From: an uncultured Bacteroidales bacterium | GTDB lineage: Bacteria > Bacteroidota > Bacteroidia > Bacteroidales > Muribaculaceae | Direction of reading: 5' to 3' | Length of the DNA: 64,000 nucleotides | NCBI GenBank assembly: GCA_947570265.1 | Contig: CANOUR010000001.1 | Span: 29,992 to 93,991, forward strand | Shown: piece after piece, positions 1 to 7,884 of the stretch | How the letters are laid out: each line of letters opens with the position of its first letter | How positions within the stretch are numbered: the stretch's first letter is position 1 | Position numbers and translations under genes: made by a program | Notes under the pieces: model-generated | What the model saw: only the letters and a program-made list of their open reading frames with translations | Told to the model about the DNA's origin: nothing | The model's database searches: none

Positions 1-1
1 C

Positions 2-97
2 GATGAAATAGCCTCGAAAAGCGAGCGCTATTCCGAGGTGTCGGCACTGCTTGACGAAAAGGAATTACGTTGGCTCGAACTCGACGAAAAAGCATGA
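2..97 (+). CDS. C-terminal end of an ABC-F family ATPase (Uup-like), partial
   Basis: The reading frame entering the window at base 2 runs without a stop to TGA at 95-97 and encodes 31 residues ending in LRWLELDEKA. An acidic helical tail with a KELRWLEL motif is the usual end of the C-terminal coiled coil of Uup/ABC-F ATPases, which bind DNA or the ribosome. The stop overlaps the ATG of the next gene (ATGA), so the two are probably translationally coupled. Only the tail is visible, so the assignment is by motif resemblance. A different, complete ABC-F protein lies at 7885-9834. Confidence 0.6.
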   Translation, partial: DEIASKSERYSEVSALLDEKELRWLELDEKA

Positions 98-1542
98 CCA
101 TGATCCGACGCACACTGCTATCGATAATTGCCGGAATCATTACATTCACCGCCGGTTTATGCCAAGCACCCAAGCGGGAATTCCGCGGTGCATGGATCCA
201 GACTGTCTATCAGGATCATTATGCCAAACGCTCGGCAGACGAAAACCGCCAGTGGCTGCGCGACGAACTCGACGCCCTGCAACGCTCAGGCATCAATGCC
301 ATTGTATTTCAAGTAAGACCATCGGCCGATGCATTTTATTTCAGCGACATTGAGCCAACAAGCCGTTTCCTGTCAGGCGAATGCGGAAAAGATGCAGATT
401 GGGATCCTCTGCAATTCATGATCGACGAATGCCATGCCAGAGGTATGGAACTTCACGCGTGGCTGAACCCCTACCGCATCACTACCTCGAAAAGTGAGAC
501 ACTGCCTTCAGGACATATAGCGCGACGCCATCCCGAACGCACCGTCACATATGCCAACCGGCTTTATTTCAATCCGGCGCTTCAGTCAAACCGCGACTGG
601 ATAACCGATGTGATCAAAGATATTGTGAGCCGTTATGATATCGATGCCATTCATTTCGACGACTACTTCTATCCCTACCCTGTGAAAGGTCAGAAGTTTG
701 ATGACACAAAAGCTTACAAAGCGTCAGCCAATGGCATGAAGCTCGCAGACTGGCGGCGTCACAACGTCGATATGCTCATCGAGCAAGTGTCAGCGGCTAT
801 AAAAGAAATAAAACCATGGGTGAGATTCGGCATCAGTCCGTTCGGCATATGGAGAAACAAAGCATCCGATCCACGTGGCAGTGACACACGCGGACTGCAG
901 AACTACGATGATCTGTATGCCGATGTGGTCGCATGGGCCGGGCAAGGATGGATTGACTATCTTGTGCCTCAGATATATTGGGCGACAGACCATCGGCTGG
1001 CCGGATGGAACAAACTTGCCGACTGGTGGGATAAGGCTGTCAGCCCATCGTGTCTGGTGTTTATCGGACAAGATGTCAAAGTCACCGCCGATGCCGGTGA
1101 ACTCGACCACAAGGTGAAGCGCACGAGAGAACTTCCACGCCTCGATGGATCATGCTGGTGGCCGGCAGCGCTTATCACATCGAATCATGGAGGCATCGCC
1201 GACCGTCTCGAAGGAGACTTTCATGCACACCCGGCACTACCACCGGCATATCCGTCGCTGTCGGAACACACACCCGAGCCGGTGAGTCTGCCGAGATACA
1301 ACGGCGAAATGCTCAGCTGGGCCACACATGAACCTCTCGGCAAAACCGATGATGCAATAGCTTGGGTCGTGTATCTTTTCCCGGGCAACCACGAAACCAA
1401 TATGAGCGACCCGACATCGATCCATGCCATAACACGTGAGCGCCAATGCCGTCTGCCCGACGGATTCCGCGGCACAGTGGCCATAACATCGCTGTCGCGT
1501 GTCAATATCGAGAGCCGACCTGTAGTACTTCATATTCCATGA
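94..1542 (+). CDS. GHL10-type glycoside hydrolase (family 10-like, DUF187), secreted
   Basis: A protein of 482 residues that starts at the ATG overlapping the previous stop; a second ATG follows at 100. The N-terminus has a hydrophobic signal segment (residues about 6-24). The body begins with REFRGAWIQT and continues with INAIVFQVRP, HAWLNPYR, AIHFDDYFYPY and VPQIYW, the landmark motifs of the GHL10 TIM-barrel family found in Bacteroidetes. Acidic residues in the FDDYF segment are probable catalytic or substrate-binding residues. The family acts on polysaccharide or peptidoglycan-like glycans, and the exact substrate is not known. The stop overlaps the next ATG, making a coupled three-gene unit with Uup and the glycosyltransferase. 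An earlier in-frame TTG at 70 is possible but would eat into the upstream gene. Confidence 0.85.
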   Translation: MTMIRRTLLSIIAGIITFTAGLCQAPKREFRGAWIQTVYQDHYAKRSADENRQWLRDELDALQRSGINAIVFQVRPSADAFYFSDIEPTSRFLSGECGKDADWDPLQFMIDECHARGMELHAWLNPYRITTSKSETLPSGHIARRHPERTVTYANRLYFNPALQSNRDWITDVIKDIVSRYDIDAIHFDDYFYPYPVKGQKFDDTKAYKASANGMKLADWRRHNVDMLIEQVSAAIKEIKPWVRFGISPFGIWRNKASDPRGSDTRGLQNYDDLYADVVAWAGQGWIDYLVPQIYWATDHRLAGWNKLADWWDKAVSPSCLVFIGQDVKVTADAGELDHKVKRTRELPRLDGSCWWPAALITSNHGGIADRLEGDFHAHPALPPAYPSLSEHTPEPVSLPRYNGEMLSWATHEPLGKTDDAIAWVVYLFPGNHETNMSDPTSIHAITRERQCRLPDGFRGTVAITSLSRVNIESRPVVLHIP

Positions 1543-2372
1543 TCAGTCTGCCTATGCTGACAGTGTCTATCGTCACATACCACACCTCACACGAAGAGCT
1601 CGCCGGATGTCTGTCATCACTCGACAGCCCATGCGTCAAAGCCATATATGTGGTTGACAATGCATCAGAGGAAACAATGCGATCGTTTTGCCTAAACTAT
1701 CCCAAGGTAGTGTATATACCGAGTGAAAACAAAGGCTATGGTGCGGGACACAATGTGGCGATCAGGCGTATCATGGCCGACAACGTTGCATATCATCTTG
1801 TTGTCAACTCCGACATAAAGTTTGACCCCGGAATGCTACCACGCATGATCGATCTGATGGAGCGTCACCCCGGAGTGGGTCAGCTACATCCACGTGTAAT
1901 CAACCCCGACGGCAGCATGCAATGGACAGTGCGACGTCTGCCTACACCGATCGATCTGATAGGACGCCGATTTCTGCCACAGTCGTGGACACGCAGACGC
2001 AATGACCGGTATCTGCTCAAGCACCTCGACCACAACCGTCCGATGAACATACCCTATCATCAGGGCAGTTTCATGTTGTTGCGCACCGATGCACTGCGGC
2101 GGACAGGATTGTTTGACGAGCGATTTTTCATGTATCCCGAGGATATAGATCTGACACGTCGCATCCACCGGAGCTATGTCACACTCTACTGGCCTCATGA
2201 GCAAATTGTTCATGACCATCGTGCCGAAAGCTATGCCGGCGGACGCATGCTTCGCATCCATATGGCCAACATGATACGCTATTTCTTCAAGTGGGGATGG
2301 ATTGCCGACAAAGAGCGCCGGAGAGAAAACCGCAAGCTCGACAACGGCACAGCATATGTTGACATAAGCTGA
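1539..2372 (+). CDS. Glycosyltransferase family 2, rhamnosyltransferase/WbbL-like
   Basis: A protein of 277 residues that starts at an ATG overlapping the hydrolase stop (ATGA). The N-terminal GT-A fold is clear: TVSIVTYH, VVDNASEE and ENKGYGAGHN for nucleotide-sugar binding, VVNSDIKFDPG with the metal-binding acidic pair, then GSFMLLR and a FFMYPEDIDLTRR segment carrying the probable catalytic acid. These match GT2 enzymes of the WbbL/RfbF type, which transfer rhamnose or similar sugars in O-antigen or capsule synthesis at the cytoplasmic face of the inner membrane. The acceptor cannot be told from sequence. The basic C-terminus (WGWIADKERRRENRK) may touch the membrane. Confidence 0.85.
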   Translation: MISLPMLTVSIVTYHTSHEELAGCLSSLDSPCVKAIYVVDNASEETMRSFCLNYPKVVYIPSENKGYGAGHNVAIRRIMADNVAYHLVVNSDIKFDPGMLPRMIDLMERHPGVGQLHPRVINPDGSMQWTVRRLPTPIDLIGRRFLPQSWTRRRNDRYLLKHLDHNRPMNIPYHQGSFMLLRTDALRRTGLFDERFFMYPEDIDLTRRIHRSYVTLYWPHEQIVHDHRAESYAGGRMLRIHMANMIRYFFKWGWIADKERRRENRKLDNGTAYVDIS

Positions 2373-2381
2373 GAGCCTGTC

Positions 2382-2945
2382 TCAGACGGTCTTGATGACA
2401 CGTGCCGGATTTCCTGCCACAAGCACACGCGGCGGGACATCGCGTGTGACAACGGCACCAGCAGCCACCACCGATCCGTCGCCGATGGTCACGCCGGGCA
2501 ATATTGTGGCGCTTCCACCGATCCACACATCGTTGCCTATGATGACCGGTTCGGCCCATTCGGCAAAAGTGGCGCGCTGCTCAGGATCGAGGGGATGACA
2601 TGCCGTGTAGATGCTCACATTCGGGCCAATCATCACGTTACGACCGATTCTAACCTCTGCCTCGTCGAGGATTGTGAGATTGAAATTGGCAAAGAAGTCT
2701 TCACCGACATATATATTGCACCCGTAGTCACACCGGAAAGGCTGATTGATATGAAACCGTTCGCCGCAACCTCCGAGCAATGACTTCAAAATCGCCCTTT
2801 GCCCGTCAATATCGGCAGGAGAGATGCTGTTGAACCTCCACAGACGCTCACGTGTAGCCATCAGCAGCTCACGAAACTCAGGCATAGCAGCATCGTATAT
2901 ATCTCCCGACAGCATTTTATGCCATTCTTCTTCAAAATGTGTCAT
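2382..2945 (-). CDS. Maltose/galactoside O-acetyltransferase family (hexapeptide-repeat)
   Basis: A protein of 187 residues starting at MTHFEEEWHKML. The N-terminal Mac domain is followed by a left-handed beta helix of hexapeptide repeats (IGRNVMIGPNVSIY, IGNDVWIGGSATILPGVTIGDG) and the ending VAGNPARVIK, the standard architecture of Maa/LacA/NodL acetyltransferases that move acetyl from acetyl-CoA to a sugar hydroxyl. The catalytic His is the one in TACHPLDP. The length is normal for the family. It lies 9 bases from the convergent glycosyltransferase stop. The acceptor sugar is unknown; detoxifying acetylation of free sugars is the usual proposal. Confidence 0.88.
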   Translation of the reverse strand: MTHFEEEWHKMLSGDIYDAAMPEFRELLMATRERLWRFNSISPADIDGQRAILKSLLGGCGERFHINQPFRCDYGCNIYVGEDFFANFNLTILDEAEVRIGRNVMIGPNVSIYTACHPLDPEQRATFAEWAEPVIIGNDVWIGGSATILPGVTIGDGSVVAAGAVVTRDVPPRVLVAGNPARVIKTV

Positions 2946-2973
2946 AATCGATTGGTTAATCTTTCGTGGGAAT

Positions 2974-3879
2974 TTATTTGTCAGCACGAGCGACAGCACC
3001 GACACGTGATGTAAGATAGTCACGCCAGTATGCACGCTCGACCCGATGAGCCACAGAATCACCCGACACACCGATTAGCACGATCTGATGAGGGTCATCT
3101 TCTGACAGACGGTCGTAGACATAACATGCCCGCGAGCCGTCACGACCGTTGAACATGAATGTTCTCATTCCGGCCGAGCCATCGACTTCAAGATGTCCGC
3201 GCATGCTCATCGAAGGGCGACCATGAAGGTCGACACCATGCTCATACACAGCCAATCGATATGGCGATTCCGCATCATCGTCGGCCTCGCTACGGGCATC
3301 GACACGGTAGACCGCACCGTTATCAACTCCACGCAGGCAGAAAACCGGAGTCCATCCTTCGCGCATATCAGAGTGAAGTGATCCGATCTCCTCACGGGCG
3401 AGAGTATTGATCATTGCTTTCTCTGCTACAGATATATAGTTGAGTGCGTAGAGTTTATCATCAATCCACAGATAGCGGCCATCCTGCAAAGTCCAACCCT
3501 TCCAACCGTTCTGCGACCATTCTTCGGCCGACGCATTGCGCAACACATTGCGCAACGAGTCATCGACCATCACCGGATAGTATATGGCCATCTTCACTGA
3601 ATCATCCACATCACGCAACGGATAAGGACGCTCAAGGGGATAGCTCACCGCTGACGCAAAGCGCCGCGCATCGTTACGGGTAACCGCACTGACAATCTCG
3701 GCAACTTCCTTAGGAGGAGCAACCACAGCGGCTGTCTGACCGACTGTGGCGGCATCTTTCGTCGCATCTGCGGCAACTCCGGCGTTATCACCGCCACATG
3801 ATGAGGTGAGAAAAACAGCCAGCACTGCCACTGCCATGGCACATGCCGTTGCCGTTTTCTGCAAATCTGTCACCTTCAT
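2974..3879 (-). CDS. Putative lipoprotein of unknown function
   Basis: A protein of 301 residues from the ATG at 3879, chosen because it places a signal peptide ending in a lipobox LTSSC with the lipidated Cys at residue 28; an in-frame start at 3915 would add 12 residues. After a short alanine-rich linker comes a compact alpha/beta region with WSQNGWKGWTLQDGRYLWIDDKLYALNY, then an acidic region and a C-terminal beta-rich half. I do not recognise a named domain. It probably sits in the inner or outer membrane facing the periplasm. It shares its strand with the acetyltransferase and cell-wall enzymes next to it, so an envelope role is likely. Confidence 0.75.
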   Translation of the reverse strand: MKVTDLQKTATACAMAVAVLAVFLTSSCGGDNAGVAADATKDAATVGQTAAVVAPPKEVAEIVSAVTRNDARRFASAVSYPLERPYPLRDVDDSVKMAIYYPVMVDDSLRNVLRNASAEEWSQNGWKGWTLQDGRYLWIDDKLYALNYISVAEKAMINTLAREEIGSLHSDMREGWTPVFCLRGVDNGAVYRVDARSEADDDAESPYRLAVYEHGVDLHGRPSMSMRGHLEVDGSAGMRTFMFNGRDGSRACYVYDRLSEDDPHQIVLIGVSGDSVAHRVERAYWRDYLTSRVGAVARADK

Positions 3880-3925
3880 AACAAACTGATTAAAACTCTT
3901 TATACGAGTAGACATGCGGGATTAA

Positions 3926-4414
3926 TTATTGAACGAACAGTGAATCGAATTCTTCGACACGCCGGTTTCTGATACCTTTGTGCGGTTTGCCCTTATAGCG
4001 GTTGTAGGATATGTATATATCGCGGATGTCGCGGTCGCCGTTACGCAATTTTGAAATGATGCTCGATCTGTTGACCATTCCATGACCCACGTTATAGGCC
4101 AATGTGGCGAGCAAAAGAGAGTCGGCATCGAATGAGCGGTAGCGCGCGCACAGTTTGTCAAGATCCTCGCGCAACAACTTGTCGGCCTGCTCTTCGGTGA
4201 GCTGTACACCCCGCTTATATGGGTCACCCGGCCACACACGGTGACCGTAGCCAATGTATGGCCAATCCTTGGGACGGTGCATAGTCTCATATTTCTTGAT
4301 TACAGCTATTGCCGCTTCATATTGCGCCCGGCTGTCGCGCGACGCGGCTGGATCGGCCAATATGATCACAAACGACAGCAAGGCACTGACAATAACCGAG
4401 AAGATTTTCGTCAT
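3926..4414 (-). CDS. GH24 phage-type lysozyme-like muramidase
   Basis: A protein of 162 residues with an N-terminal signal segment. IKKYE, with the probable catalytic Glu, is followed by WPYIGYGHR, and later LATLAYNVGHG; this is the T4-lysozyme/endolysin (GH24) signature, in which the Glu cleaves the MurNAc-GlcNAc bond of peptidoglycan. The usual Asp/Thr pair between the Glu and the GYGH segment is less clear here, with D and W of KDWPY standing near that place. No other phage genes flank it, so it is probably a host cell-wall enzyme. It is 71 bases downstream of the L,D-transpeptidase on the same strand. Confidence 0.8.
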   Translation of the reverse strand: MTKIFSVIVSALLSFVIILADPAASRDSRAQYEAAIAVIKKYETMHRPKDWPYIGYGHRVWPGDPYKRGVQLTEEQADKLLREDLDKLCARYRSFDADSLLLATLAYNVGHGMVNRSSIISKLRNGDRDIRDIYISYNRYKGKPHKGIRNRRVEEFDSLFVQ

Positions 4415-4485
4415 AAGCCATTATTTATGGCAACACGATGGCTGCCTGTATCTGTCTATAATAACGACCTACGGCATCAAAGGGT

Positions 4486-5103
4486 TCATACCGGATCGGG
4501 CAACACTGTCACCCACAGGTCTTTCTGCACCATCGGCTTCAGGCGCAGCACATTCTCATTATGCAGGCGCATGCAACCGTGGCTCGATCGGCCTGGCACT
4601 GACGACGGGGCATTTGTGCCGTGGATGCCAATGCCCCAGTAGCGCGGAGTCTTGATCGACAGGAATATCGGGCCGTAGCACTTTGAGTCGGTGTCTTTAT
4701 ATGTCCAGTCGGTGGAATTATAAATACCGTAGAGCGGAAACGTGCCCTCGGGCGTCTTGCAGTCATCGGCCTTTACCTTCTGACCCCGGTTGAGCGACGA
4801 GCACACGGGGAAGCATAGCATCGTGTCGCCAAGTGCATTGAAAAGATATAGCCTGCGGGCATCTTTATTGACTGTTATAGATCTCTTCATGTGCATCCGA
4901 CCGGGGACAGACGAGTTGACACGCTCGATCTCGCTGCGTTTTTCGAGCTTGGGCAGTTTGGCAGGACTTGTGCCCTGATAGTCTTTTATAATATCAATGA
5001 TGGCCTCGCAAGGCAACAGCTCCTGATCGCCGGCCAAGGCTGCGGCCGTCATGCCTGCAACGGCTGTACAAAGCGATATAACAAACGCGCGCGGTGTTTT
5101 CAT
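4486..5103 (-). CDS. L,D-transpeptidase (YkuD domain)
   Basis: A protein of 205 residues with a signal peptide (MKTPRAFVISLC to about residue 25). The C-terminal YkuD domain shows INKD-type strands, TPEGTFPLYGI, IGIHGT and the active-site motif SSHGCMRL, whose Cys attacks the stem-peptide donor to make 3-3 peptidoglycan crosslinks or attach proteins. The length fits small YkuD proteins with no extra peptidoglycan-binding domain. Its promoter box TAATTTTG ends only 4 bases before the ATG, so the transcript may be leaderless. It is divergent from guaB and lies upstream of the lysozyme-like gene. Confidence 0.88.
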   Translation of the reverse strand: MKTPRAFVISLCTAVAGMTAAALAGDQELLPCEAIIDIIKDYQGTSPAKLPKLEKRSEIERVNSSVPGRMHMKRSITVNKDARRLYLFNALGDTMLCFPVCSSLNRGQKVKADDCKTPEGTFPLYGIYNSTDWTYKDTDSKCYGPIFLSIKTPRYWGIGIHGTNAPSSVPGRSSHGCMRLHNENVLRLKPMVQKDLWVTVLPDPV

Positions 5104-5107
5104 TTCA

Positions 5108-5139
5108 CAAAATTAGTCGTTTTTTATTTTTTGCCCAAA
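5108..5139 (-). promoter_or_regulatory. Bacteroidetes-type promoter of the L,D-transpeptidase gene
   Basis: On the minus strand TTTG (5136-5139) is followed by exactly 20 bases and TAATTTTG (5108-5115), a perfect match to the RpoD consensus of Bacteroidetes. Only four bases separate the box from the ATG at 5103. Confidence 0.75.
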
Positions 5140-5179
5140 AATCAACGCAGCGTATCATCGAAAATTGCTTGAAAATATC

Positions 5180-5187
5180 TATCTTTG
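5180..5187 (+). promoter_or_regulatory. Minus-7 box of guaB
   Basis: TATCTTTG matches TAnnTTTG and lies 40 bases before the guaB ATG. No clear TTTG is seen at the usual upstream spacing. Confidence 0.55.
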
Positions 5188-5197
5188 CATGCAATAA

Positions 5198-6706
<1,509 letters not shown>

Positions 6707-6728
6707 CCGACAACAACATAGCCATATG

Positions 6729-6768
6729 AGCCGGAGCATATCCATGATGGATATAAGCTCCGGCTTTC
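6729..6768 (+). terminator. Intrinsic terminator after guaB
   Basis: The inverted repeat AGCCGGAGC...GCTCCGGCT, with an inner ATATCCA/TGGATAT stem, is followed by TTTCG. It sits 22 bases after the guaB stop. Confidence 0.75.
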
Positions 6769-6819
6769 GTATGCTGTAAAACATCACTGTGGAGATATGC
6801 TGTCAAATAGCGCACTTTA

Positions 6820-6851
6820 TTTGGCCACGCCACAAATAGTATCTACTTTTG
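6820..6851 (+). promoter_or_regulatory. Strong promoter with no protein gene downstream
   Basis: TTTG at 6820-6823, 20 bases, then TACTTTTG at 6844-6851, a full match to the Bacteroidetes consensus. The downstream strand carries no open frame before the opposing channel gene, so it probably drives a small RNA. Confidence 0.65.
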
Positions 6852-6856
6852 GACAC

Positions 6857-6970
6857 GCGAAGCAAGTTACGCAGGGATTACAGACGACTTTTTTTCGACC
6901 GTTTTTTCAAAAATATGTTTTTATAGATTGTAGATTCAATTGGGGATCATCGTGAGATGAAGCCCCTTTT
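6857..6970 (+). ncRNA. Candidate small RNA, about 115 nt
   Basis: The segment runs from the predicted start site after the promoter at 6820-6851 to a hairpin GGGG...CATC-GTGA-GATG...CCCC followed by TTTTG at 6942-6970. The inside is U-rich (TTTTTTT, TTTTTT, TTTTTA runs) and holds no credible protein. It lies between guaB and a convergent channel gene. I do not recognise it as a named RNA family. The evidence is only promoter, terminator and absence of coding. Confidence 0.5.
6942..6970 (+). terminator. Terminator of the candidate small RNA
   Basis: GGGG pairs with CCCC, and the inner CATC pairs with GATG around a GTGA loop, followed by TTTT. The U-tract is on the plus-strand side, so it does not serve the minus-strand channel gene that ends at 6972. 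Confidence 0.6.
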
Positions 6971-6971
6971 G

Positions 6972-7730
6972 TCATTTTGAGTCAGACGTCACGGGATCGG
7001 CGGAATCTGTTGCCGACGTCCGATCTTTACCGACAGCCACATGCGGAGCGAATATCGGGGTGCGCTGCTTGATCATCGATGAGAGATAAACGGTGAAGAG
7101 GGGCAACATCAGCATGCCGAGACAAGCGAGAGCCACAGAAAGCACACGTCCGATAGGTGTGACAGCCTCGATGTTTGATCCGGTAGTGGTCGTGTCCATG
7201 GCCGCCCACCACATGGCATCGGAAAAATTCTCCACACCGGGATTCACATTGTGCTCTACAACGTAGAACACCATCGCTCCGAAATAAACCGTGGAAACAA
7301 GCACCAGCAGATATGACACGAAGAGTGAAGCCGTTTTATTGGACGTGAACCATCCGACAACTATAGCCATGGCATAACCACCACGTATGAGCGGGGCAAA
7401 TCTCAGCAGATAGGCAATTTCGGCCGGACAGTGCCATCCGAAGTGACTGATGATTGCATTATAGGGGATCGACACGAGCAGAAATGCCATGCGTGTCAGC
7501 GTATAATGCTTTTTGTTGTCGGCCATGAAAAACTCGATGACGAAATCGGACAGAAACACGATGCAGATCCAGAACTGCACTTTCATGAATGACGGCTGAT
7601 TGTAAAACGGCACGTTGTTGAATGTGTCGACCGATATGCTGATCACCAGAAACAGCGACAGTATGAGAATAATCACATGGAGGATGCCGTACACCCACCG
7701 CTTGCCATTGATAGATACATTGGGTGACAT
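6972..7730 (-). CDS. Voltage-gated-type potassium channel family protein with atypical filter
   Basis: A protein of 252 residues. It has about six hydrophobic segments (residues 12-30, 50-68, 83-100, 115-125, 137-158 and 185-210), with LLRFAPLIRGG at the S4 position and a pore helix leading into MDTTTTGSNIEA. This is the ion_trans/ion_trans_2 layout, but the canonical TVGYGD selectivity filter is replaced by TTTTGSN, so potassium selectivity cannot be assumed. The C-terminal tail is polar and lacks a regulatory RCK domain. It stands alone on the minus strand. An imperfect palindrome upstream (7799-7823) resembles one ahead of the tricorn-like gene. Confidence 0.75.
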   Translation of the reverse strand: MSPNVSINGKRWVYGILHVIILILSLFLVISISVDTFNNVPFYNQPSFMKVQFWICIVFLSDFVIEFFMADNKKHYTLTRMAFLLVSIPYNAIISHFGWHCPAEIAYLLRFAPLIRGGYAMAIVVGWFTSNKTASLFVSYLLVLVSTVYFGAMVFYVVEHNVNPGVENFSDAMWWAAMDTTTTGSNIEAVTPIGRVLSVALACLGMLMLPLFTVYLSSMIKQRTPIFAPHVAVGKDRTSATDSADPVTSDSK

Positions 7731-7798
7731 AAGTGATTTGCAGTTGTAACGTGAATGCTTGTACTCACATTAAAACGCTCGACAGACGGCAGTGGTTT

Positions 7799-7823
7799 AG
7801 AGTGTTTGGATTTAACACACTCT
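7799..7823. repeat. Palindromic motif upstream of the channel gene
   Basis: AGAGTGT and ACACACTCT flank TTGGATTTA. A very similar arrangement, AGTGTGTTTAGG then TAACACAC, occurs at 62374-62397 in the leader of the tricorn-like gene. It could be an operator or an RNA hairpin. Confidence 0.35.
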
Positions 7824-7838
7824 TGGCTTCCATCTCAT

Positions 7839-7873
7839 AAAATTACAGCGCCGCCAGGGGTCGCTGTAATTTT
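7839..7873 (-). terminator. Terminator of the ABC-F gene
   Basis: A perfect 12-bp stem AAAATTACAGCG/CGCTGTAATTTT with an 11-base loop, directly downstream of the ABC-F stop codon on the minus strand. The stem supplies T-runs in both directions. Confidence 0.75.
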
Positions 7874-7884
7874 GCCTTAGAATT

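Noticed and set aside
3444..3683. Plus-strand frames opposite the lipoprotein and other minus-strand genes
   Set aside because: They mirror codon bias of the real antisense gene, lack starts with promoters, and have no recognisable protein features.
3926..4414. A prophage remnant, because of the lysozyme-like gene
   Set aside because: No holin, tail, terminase or integrase gene nearby; the gene has a signal segment and sits among cell-wall and envelope genes.
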